Origin: Chloroflexota bacterium
Lineage (GTDB): Bacteria > Chloroflexota > Anaerolineae > B4-G1 > SLSP01
Direction: 5' to 3'
Assembly: GCA_019873645.1 (NCBI GenBank)
Contig: JAIOAX010000025.1
Coordinates: 1 to 64,000 of the forward strand
Length of the DNA stretch: 64,000 nucleotides
The notes beneath the pieces are model-generated. The model had not been told where the DNA came from. It was given only the letters and a program-made list of their open reading frames with translations, and did not search any database. A program made the position numbers and the translations under genes. Shown piece by piece: positions 58,319-64,000 of this stretch (its first letter is position 1; the number at the start of each line of letters is the position of its first letter).

Positions 58319-60478
58319 ATGCAAACACCCTGGTACCGATATACCCGTCGTTGGGGACAAACGAATCTGAGCGAATTGGATCCGCTCGATTATGATGCGA
58401 TATGGTGGCGCGATTACTGGCGCCGCACGGCCGTGCAGGGCCTCATCGTCAATGCCGGCGGCATCGTGGCCTTCTACCCGAGCCGTTTCGCGCTGCACTA
58501 TCGCGCTGCTTCTCTGGGCGACCGCGACCTGTTCGGTGAGATCGTGGCCCTGGCGCGCACCGAAGGTCTGACCGTGCTGGCGCGTATGGACTCCAACCGT
58601 GCCGATGAACGCTTCTACCGCATGCATCCCGATTGGTTTGTCGTGGATACCAATGGCGAGCCATGTCGGGTGGATGATCGCTATATCGCGTGTGTCAACA
58701 GCGATTATTACAAGGTCTACTTGCCCAACGTTCTGGAAGAAATCATTGACTTTTACTCGCCCGACGGCTTTGCCGACAACAGTTGGACCGGCGTGGGACG
58801 CCATGTGATCTGTCAATGTGAAACCTGTCAGCGCAAGTTCCGCGACGAAACCGGCTATACCTTGCCCACCGTCGCCAACTGGTACGATCCGGCTTATCGG
58901 CAATGGATCAAGTGGAGTTATCGCTGTCGTCTGGAGAATTGGGATTTGAACAACCGTATCACCCAGGCGCGCGGCGGCCCTGATTGTCTCTGGCTGGGGA
59001 TGATCAACGGCGACCCTATCCGTCCGCATACCGCCTTCTGCGATCTCAAAGAAATCGCCATGCGCTCGCCAACGCTGCTGAGCGATCAACAATCACGGGA
59101 TGAATGGACAGGGTTCGAGCAGAATGGGCTGAGCGGTAAGCTGCTGCATGGCGTGCTGGGATGGGATAAGTTGATTCCAGAAAGCATGGCAACCTACGTG
59201 CGGGGTGCGCACACCTTCCGCAAGGCCGCCAACCCATTTCTGGAAACGCGCTTTTGGATGATCGAAGGTTTTGCCGGCGGGGTGTCGCCGTGGTGGCATC
59301 ACATCGGCGCGCGCCAGGACGACCGACGGCAATTTCAGACGGTTGAGCCGTTGATGCGCTGGCATGCCGACAACGAGGCTTATCTCTACGACCGCGAGCC
59401 GGTTGCCAACGTGGGCCTGCTCTGGTCGCAGGAAAACCTGGACTTCTATGGACGCGACGAGGTCCGCGAAAGGGTGCAGCTTCCCTGGCGCGGGTTCACG
59501 GCGGCGCTGACGCGGGCGCGCATCCCTTATCTACCTGTCCATGCCGATCACGTGAGGCGCGACGCTGACCGCTTCGCCGTGCTGATCCTGCCTGATCTCG
59601 GCGTCATGACCGATGCGCAGGCTGCGGCCATCCATACTTTTGTCACCAGGGGGGGAAGCCTGGTCGTCACCGGGCGCAGCGGCTGTTTCGACGCCTGGGG
59701 GAACCCGCGTCCCACGCCGGCGCTGGATGATCTTCTCGGCGTCTATCGCACCGATAAACGCTTCGGTGTGGAAGGTGAGCACACCTCCAGTTGGGATGTC
59801 TACACCGCGCACACCTACTTGCGGCTGCTGCCGGAACTGCACCAACCGGGCGCGCCGTCGGCTGATATGGCCCGACATCCGATCCTGAGCGGGTTTGACG
59901 AGACCGACATTCTTGCCTTTGGAGGGACGTTGGAAGGGGTGGCTCCAGAAGTCAGCGTGAATGTCCTGGCGACCTATATCCCGCCGTTTCCCATTTACCC
60001 GCCGGAGTTTAGCTGGATGCGCGAGACCCACACGAACATCCCGGCGCTGCTCATCCGCGAGCATCCGGCCGGCGGACGAATCGTGTACCTGGCCGCTGAC
60101 CTCGACCGCTGCTATGGACGCCAGCGTCTGCCGGATCACGGCAACCTGTTAGCGAATGTTGTCTGCTGGGCCGCGCGGGATATGTTGCCCCTCCGCGTTG
60201 ATGGCCCCGGCTACCTCGATTGTCATCTCTATCGTCAGCCGGGGCGCTTTATCCTGCACATCGTCAACTTGAGCGGCTGCCGCGCCTGGCCCGGCTACGT
60301 CGAAGAAACGCTGCCGGTCGGGCCGGTACACGTCGCCCTGCGGCTGACCGATGAGTTCGCACCGCAGCGGGTGGCCTTGCAGGTGGGTATGCAAATCCTC
60401 CCCGTCCACTGTGCGGATGGGTGGGCCGGCGTGGAACTCCCGGCCATCGTGGATCATGAAATGCTGGTGTTCACATAG
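58319..60478 (+). CDS. Putative glycosidase (GHL6 / GH42-trimerisation type)
   Basis: A 719-aa protein with a predicted TIM barrel at the N-terminus and a glutamine-amidotransferase-like (beta-galactosidase trimerisation) domain in the middle (FAVLILPDLGVMTDAQAAAI, GGSLVVTGRSG). The N-terminal part, with AVQGLIVNAGGIVAFYPSRF and MHPDWFVVDTNGEP, is like 'hypothetical glycosyl hydrolase 6' proteins. I cannot identify the catalytic acids with confidence. No signal peptide. Divergent from the GH2 gene and near the LacI regulator, so a role in the same sugar pathway is likely. Confidence 0.8.
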   Translation: MQTPWYRYTRRWGQTNLSELDPLDYDAIWWRDYWRRTAVQGLIVNAGGIVAFYPSRFALHYRAASLGDRDLFGEIVALARTEGLTVLARMDSNRADERFYRMHPDWFVVDTNGEPCRVDDRYIACVNSDYYKVYLPNVLEEIIDFYSPDGFADNSWTGVGRHVICQCETCQRKFRDETGYTLPTVANWYDPAYRQWIKWSYRCRLENWDLNNRITQARGGPDCLWLGMINGDPIRPHTAFCDLKEIAMRSPTLLSDQQSRDEWTGFEQNGLSGKLLHGVLGWDKLIPESMATYVRGAHTFRKAANPFLETRFWMIEGFAGGVSPWWHHIGARQDDRRQFQTVEPLMRWHADNEAYLYDREPVANVGLLWSQENLDFYGRDEVRERVQLPWRGFTAALTRARIPYLPVHADHVRRDADRFAVLILPDLGVMTDAQAAAIHTFVTRGGSLVVTGRSGCFDAWGNPRPTPALDDLLGVYRTDKRFGVEGEHTSSWDVYTAHTYLRLLPELHQPGAPSADMARHPILSGFDETDILAFGGTLEGVAPEVSVNVLATYIPPFPIYPPEFSWMRETHTNIPALLIREHPAGGRIVYLAADLDRCYGRQRLPDHGNLLANVVCWAARDMLPLRVDGPGYLDCHLYRQPGRFILHIVNLSGCRAWPGYVEETLPVGPVHVALRLTDEFAPQRVALQVGMQILPVHCADGWAGVELPAIVDHEMLVFT

Positions 60479-60552
60479 GGGGCGAGCAGTGCGGGATCCA
60501 TGCGGGGGGGGGCGGATGGGCCGGTACCGCGCGGCATAAATCCTGAAACACC

Positions 60553-60570
60553 GCGGATCTGGCGATCCGC
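60553..60570. terminator. 7-bp hairpin between convergent genes
   Basis: GCGGATC at 60553-60559 and GATCCGC at 60564-60570 with a 4-nt loop, in the 134-bp spacer between the glycosidase and lacI stops. No T run. Confidence 0.4.
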
Positions 60571-60612
60571 TCCAAGCATAGCTAACCAGCGCAGGATTTC
60601 AACCACGATGTC

Positions 60613-61641
60613 CTAGCGGCCCTGGCTCCTGGCGATGGGGGCAGTGCTCTTGCGCACAATCAACTCCGGGTACAAAATCCGCTGTTGCACGGGCGTATCT
60701 GGATTCTTGATGATGGACACAAGGTATTCGACGCTTTGCTGTGCCAGCGCGTTTAAGTCTTGCCGCACGGTAGTCAAGGGGGGCGTGAAATAAGCGGCTT
60801 CGCCCATATCGTCGAACCCGACGATCGAGATATCCTCGGGCACCCGGAGTCCCTGCTCATGCAAAGCACACAGAGCCCCCAACGCCATCCGATCATTGGC
60901 GACAAACAACGCCGTAAACGGTTCGCCACTTTCCAGCAATTTCTTCGCTGCCTTATACCCGCTGGGGACTTCAAAATCTCCCTCTATACTTGGGCCGGGG
61001 GGTAATCCTCGCGCCTGCAAGATAGCTGTGAGCATCTCATGGCGCAAGCGCGCGTCAATGTGTGCCAGCGGGCCGGTAATTTCGGCAATCTGGCGATGCC
61101 CCAGGTCGAGCAGATGCTGCACGGCAAGTCGGCAGCCGTGACGTTGATCGAACACCACCGAAGGGGCCTTGACCCCCGGTTCGGCCCCGACCATGACAAA
61201 CGGTACGCCATGACAAAGCTCATCCATCTCTGTATGGGAAAGGAACGGATATGGCGTATAGACGATCAGACCATCCACCATGCGCGTGGCTAAGTTTTCC
61301 AAAAAACTGTGAATCTCATTTTTACTGGCAGCAGGACTGACTTCCGAGATCACCAGCGTATAGCCCATCTTTTTTGCCCAGTAGAGCATGGCCGGAAAGG
61401 GGTCGCTGTAGCGGATATCGAACATGAGGAGCTGCAAGATGTAGGAGCGGCCGGTTGCGAGAACCTGGGCCGCCTGGTTGGGACGATATTCAAGCTGACG
61501 GATCGCCCGTACCACTTTAGCGCGGGTTTTGGCAGCGACATTGGGATGATTGTTGATGACGCGCGACACGGTTTGATACGAGACGCCGGCCAGGGCCGCG
61601 ACATCATGAAGTGTAGCGCGCTTGGTTTGGGTATCGGACAT
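60613..61641 (-). CDS. LacI-family transcriptional regulator
   Basis: A 342-aa repressor. The helix-turn-helix is ATLHDVAALAGVSYQTVSRV followed by INNHPNVAAKTRAKV and the hinge YRPNQAAQVLATGRS; the rest is the periplasmic-binding-protein-like sensor domain (e.g. FTALFVANDRMALGALCALH). It is divergent from the sugar-binding protein gene. Two matching palindromes, each just after a promoter, lie in the spacer: one in front of this gene (autoregulation) and one in front of the transporter. The inducer is probably the sugar handled by the neighbouring glycosidases. Confidence 0.95.
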   Translation of the reverse strand: MSDTQTKRATLHDVAALAGVSYQTVSRVINNHPNVAAKTRAKVVRAIRQLEYRPNQAAQVLATGRSYILQLLMFDIRYSDPFPAMLYWAKKMGYTLVISEVSPAASKNEIHSFLENLATRMVDGLIVYTPYPFLSHTEMDELCHGVPFVMVGAEPGVKAPSVVFDQRHGCRLAVQHLLDLGHRQIAEITGPLAHIDARLRHEMLTAILQARGLPPGPSIEGDFEVPSGYKAAKKLLESGEPFTALFVANDRMALGALCALHEQGLRVPEDISIVGFDDMGEAAYFTPPLTTVRQDLNALAQQSVEYLVSIIKNPDTPVQQRILYPELIVRKSTAPIARSQGR

Positions 61642-61663
61642 TTTGGCTCTTTTTGGGGTTATA

Positions 61664-61681
61664 ATTGTGACCCGTCACAAT
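61664..61681. promoter_or_regulatory. LacI-type operator 1 (perfect palindrome)
   Basis: ATTGTGAC-CC-GTCACAAT: 8-bp perfect arms around 2 nt. It lies about 5 nt downstream of the expected start of lacI transcription, so binding would repress lacI itself. Confidence 0.8.
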
Positions 61682-61692
61682 AACACTCTAAT

Positions 61693-61721
61693 ATTATACT
61701 CTAACTTTGTGCAGGATGCAA
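61693..61721 (-). promoter_or_regulatory. lacI promoter
   Basis: On the minus strand TTGCAT (61721-61716) and TATAAT (61698-61693) with a 17-nt spacer. Operator 1 follows directly downstream. Confidence 0.75.
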
Positions 61722-61846
61722 TAGGTTTGGGGAGATTTTTTCCCATATTGGGGCATTTTTCTGGTGTAGAGCCTCAAAAGGGGGAAATACGGGATGATTC
61801 AGGGGGATAATTGTGAAAAAATTCCCCGGATTTAACAAATTGGGTA

Positions 61847-61875
61847 TTGACTCCATGCAAAAATTGTGCTATAGT
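61847..61875 (+). promoter_or_regulatory. Promoter of the sugar transporter operon
   Basis: TTGACT (61847-61852) and TATAGT (61870-61875) with a 17-nt spacer. Transcription would start near 61882, inside operator 2. The leader to the ATG at 62127 is then about 245 nt. Confidence 0.8.
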
Positions 61876-61878
61876 TAA

Positions 61879-61896
61879 ATTGTGACCCTTCACAAT
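61879..61896. promoter_or_regulatory. LacI-type operator 2
   Basis: ATTGTGACCCTTCACAAT, identical to operator 1 in 17 of 18 positions and sharing the ATTGTGAC arm. It covers the +1 of the transporter promoter, the classical repression position. A half-site-like TTGTGA is also present near 61811. Confidence 0.8.
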
Positions 61897-62015
61897 CACC
61901 CTGGAGCAGAGGGGCGATATAACCTTAAAATCTGTTTTTCCTGATCACTGCAATCACCTGTGAGGGCCGGCATGTTCTGTGTCTTCCTCAAAATAAAAGT
62001 CCACCTTTGGCAACG

Positions 62016-62038
62016 AAAGGAGGTAAAACATGGCATAG
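62016..62038 (+). other. Leader minigene: strong Shine-Dalgarno with a two-codon ORF
   Basis: AAAGGAGGT (62016-62024) is a near-perfect Shine-Dalgarno, 5 nt before ATG GCA TAG (62030-62038). The reading frame ends after two codons and is not in phase with the binding-protein gene at 62127. A CCACCTTT at 62001 can pair with the AAAGGAGG. It may be a remnant of a small gene or a translated minigene in the long leader. Confidence 0.6.
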
Positions 62039-62126
62039 AGCCGTGACCAGGCTCAGGTTTAAGTATCACATAGCACCTTACGGTTGTAACCCAATGATTA
62101 TTCTATTCACCCATGGAGGAGAACAA

Positions 62127-63509
62127 ATGGAAAAGAAACTTTTGAGCCGTCGTGAGTTTTTGCAGCTTGCCGGTCTGGCAGGCGCAAGTGCAATCCTGGC
62201 CGCGTGCAGCAAACCGACCCCGGCTCCGGCCCCGGCGACCCAGGAGACCGCTCCCAGCGCTGCTCCCGCCAAAAAAGAACCTGTGCCCTTCCTGTTCTGG
62301 TTCCAGGCCGAAAACCACAAGCCGGAGTATGACCGGCGTATCAATGAGCTTAACGAAAAGTTCAACATCAAATTCTCCTACGAGCTGATGTCCCGCGATG
62401 CGATGACCCAGAAGTTCCCGGCTACCCTGATGGCCGGCAGCGGCTTCCCGGACATCATCGAGCAAAACGCGGATGACGTCGTTAAGTTCTTGAAGGGCGA
62501 CGACAGCATCATCCCCTTCATTGACCTGAAACCCGCGCTTTCGGCCAGCCCCTATGCTAACGATGTCCTGACGAGCCGCTTTGACCGTTACAGCAAGGGC
62601 GGCAAGTACTACGGCGCCCCCCATGACGTCCATCCGGTGGTGATGTTGTATAACGACCGCGCGTGGAAAGAATTCGGCATTGACCTGGCGACCGTGGACA
62701 CCTATGACAAATTCCTCGACGCCGCCAAGGAAGTCGCCAAGAAGACCGACATGAAGATGCCCGATGGCCGCCCGCGCGCCGTCATTATGGACTGCTTGAG
62801 CTGCACCAACCTGCCGGCGCGGATGATGGACAAGGGTATCTGGTGGACCGACGCCAACGGCGAGCCGATGCTGAAGCACCCGGGCATGAAAGAGGCCGCC
62901 GCCAACTGGATGCTCTTCCACGATTATCACATGGAGATTGACTGGGGCAACCAGGTGGCGATGGTCAAAGAGGGCCAGGTGTTGACCCAGTTCTGCCCTG
63001 ACTGGCTGTACGGTATTCACTTCCAGGGCACGGCGCAGGATAAGGAGTGGCTGGCCAATTCGCCGATGCGCATGACCAGCCTGCCGGGGATGACGAAAGA
63101 TTCGCCCCGCACCACATCCTGGGGTGGCACCAGCGCCTCGGTCCCGAAACTGAGCAAAATTGCCGATCTGGCGATCAACGTGCTGCTGTACCTGTACTTT
63201 GATAACACGCAGGGGCAACTGGCGCAGCGCTTTGTGGATACCGGTATCCTGCCGCCCGTCAAGAGCGTCTGGAAGGATGATGTCTTCCACAAGCCGGTTG
63301 AATACCTGGGTGGTCAAGTGGCCGGTGAAATCTTCATTGATGCGGCCAACCGCTTGCCCAGCTACTCCGAGCAGTGGACGACCAGCCTGGTCACATCGGC
63401 CTGGGGTTCGCAATTCAGCGCGGCTTGGGCCGGCGAGATCTCGCTGGATGAGTGTATTGACGCAGCCTATGCGCAGGCCGTCGCGGATATTGAAAAGAAC
63501 AAATTCTAA
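62127..63509 (+). CDS. ABC transporter sugar-binding lipoprotein
   Basis: A 460-aa solute-binding protein of the extracellular sugar-binding family 1. ATG 62127 follows GGAGGA. The signal begins MEKKLLSRREFLQLAGLAGA with a twin-arginine motif (SRREF) and ends in a lipobox (LAAC-S), so it is exported probably by Tat and lipid-anchored. A Pro/Ala-rich linker follows, then the two-lobe fold (FLFWFQAENHKPEYDRRINE; PDIIEQNADDVVKF). It is controlled by the LacI promoter/operator upstream. A permease gene follows after a strong terminator. Sugar specificity is unknown. Confidence 0.93.
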   Translation: MEKKLLSRREFLQLAGLAGASAILAACSKPTPAPAPATQETAPSAAPAKKEPVPFLFWFQAENHKPEYDRRINELNEKFNIKFSYELMSRDAMTQKFPATLMAGSGFPDIIEQNADDVVKFLKGDDSIIPFIDLKPALSASPYANDVLTSRFDRYSKGGKYYGAPHDVHPVVMLYNDRAWKEFGIDLATVDTYDKFLDAAKEVAKKTDMKMPDGRPRAVIMDCLSCTNLPARMMDKGIWWTDANGEPMLKHPGMKEAAANWMLFHDYHMEIDWGNQVAMVKEGQVLTQFCPDWLYGIHFQGTAQDKEWLANSPMRMTSLPGMTKDSPRTTSWGGTSASVPKLSKIADLAINVLLYLYFDNTQGQLAQRFVDTGILPPVKSVWKDDVFHKPVEYLGGQVAGEIFIDAANRLPSYSEQWTTSLVTSAWGSQFSAAWAGEISLDECIDAAYAQAVADIEKNKF

Positions 63510-63589
63510 AGCGGAACGGCAGATGCGTAGCGGTTAGCGATGCCTCTTGTTGGCTCTTCCTCCCGTCCCCAAAGGGGACGATAAGCAGA

Positions 63590-63626
63590 GGGGGTGTCTT
63601 GACACCTCAAGACACCCCCCTTTTTT
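63590..63626 (+). terminator. Strong intrinsic terminator after the binding-protein gene
   Basis: 13-bp perfect stem (63590-63602 with 63607-63619) and a T6 run. A second hairpin (CGTCCCC-AAA-GGGGACG, 63564-63580) lies just before it. The pair probably lowers transcription into the permease gene, as is usual when the binding protein is needed in excess. Confidence 0.88.
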
Positions 63627-63664
63627 AGGCAATCCTCTGCACACTAAGGACACTTGGAACTGAA

Positions 63665-64000
63665 ATGGCAACCTCGGCTTTATCTGTTCAACGCTCCCAA
63701 ATGCACCTAACCATCGGCCTTTTTCGCCTGCGGGCGATTGTGACGACCCTCGTTGCCGCCGTCCTGGCATTGGTGTTTGTGTGGCCCTTTTTGTGTATTT
63801 TGGGGGCGACGTTCAATAAGCTCGACGTGGTGCTGAATCCACTCAGTCCCATTCCCGCTAAATTCAGCTTGCAGTTTTACCAGCTAATGTTTGGGGAAAA
63901 GTATCATTTTCAGGATTATATTCTGAATTCGGTTGTCGTGAGTGCCAGCACGACGCTGCTCAGCACTCTGGCATGTACCCTGTCGGGTTACGCCTTAGCC
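63665..64000 (+). CDS. ABC sugar permease (MalG type), partial at window edge
   Basis: The ATG at 63665 opens a frame of 112 codons that runs to the window end. It has a first transmembrane helix (TLVAAVLALVFVWPFLCILG), then a family-type loop LPLSPIPAKFSLQFYQLMF-like (positions ~63830-63890), and the start of the permease core (ILNSVVVSASTTLLSTLACT followed by LSGYALA). This is the CUT1 'MalG' kind. The MalF-type partner that usually comes first is not seen between the binding protein and this gene. Confidence 0.85.
   Translation, partial: MATSALSVQRSQMHLTIGLFRLRAIVTTLVAAVLALVFVWPFLCILGATFNKLDVVLNPLSPIPAKFSLQFYQLMFGEKYHFQDYILNSVVVSASTTLLSTLACTLSGYALA

Noticed and set aside
61897-62126. Riboswitch in the long leader of the binding-protein gene
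   Set aside because: No conserved riboswitch core could be recognised; LacI operators explain regulation, and only a mini-ORF stands out.
62103-63413. Minus-strand frame of 436 codons opposite the sugar-binding protein
   Set aside because: Shadow of a clearly identified lipoprotein gene.

Overview
The window (about 58% GC by eye) looks like a piece of a Chloroflexota genome, probably Anaerolineae or Caldilineae. That assignment is inference from gene content: a bacterial XPB helicase operon with Helicase_C_3-type partners, an Agl23-like membrane glycosyltransferase fused to NHL repeats, a TPR/HExxH lipoprotein, a 'LPLVLKNY' linker in a secreted protease, a TtuB/TtuA tRNA thiolation pair, and many short 7-8-nt intergenic repeats. 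I found no rRNA, tRNA, CRISPR array or prophage.

Layout. 1-9.5 kb: the end of a PD-(D/E)XK protein, a secreted subtilase, then a glycerol catabolism set (glycerol kinase, GlpA-like dehydrogenase, partner flavoprotein) interrupted by three toxin-antitoxin modules, two of them broken. 9.5-21.6 kb: a same-strand run with a radical SAM/SPASM protein, a Ser/Thr kinase, a GNAT, a MetH-activation-like protein, a second radical SAM-like protein that has lost the cluster cysteines, and two tandem membrane proteins ending in the same Cys/Ala tail (CACAGCACACACAGGGR), followed by a methyltransferase, a CvpA-like and a ferric-reductase-like protein. This is my best candidate for an undescribed system: radical-SAM modification of a membrane-tethered Cys-rich tail. 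21.7-28 kb: a YoeB-type TA pair, KptA + TtcA-like tRNA enzymes, a TPR-metallopeptidase lipoprotein and RfbB. 28-36 kb: XPB helicase with two partner proteins sharing its accessory domain, a TPR protein, TtuB/TtuA. 36-43 kb: MoxR + DUF58, a PIN TA pair, PrmC, alpha-glucan phosphorylase, and a 171-bp MITE-like element with perfect terminal inverted repeats and 12-bp target duplications. 43-52 kb: a CHASE4 sensor kinase lacking its phospho-acceptor His, RecF, a Na/Pi symporter, the Agl23-NHL protein. 52-64 kb: a sugar-utilisation region (flavin oxidoreductase, Gfo/Idh/MocA, ribokinase, two glycosidases, LacI regulator, sugar-binding lipoprotein, start of a permease) with two matching LacI operators on two readable promoters.

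A recurring oddity is the tandem 7- or 8-nt repeat arrays. They sit between genes, often supply the stop codon of the upstream gene, and in two glycerol-catabolism genes are inserted in frame inside the coding sequence. Several promoters also lie so close to the start codon that leaderless transcripts are likely.
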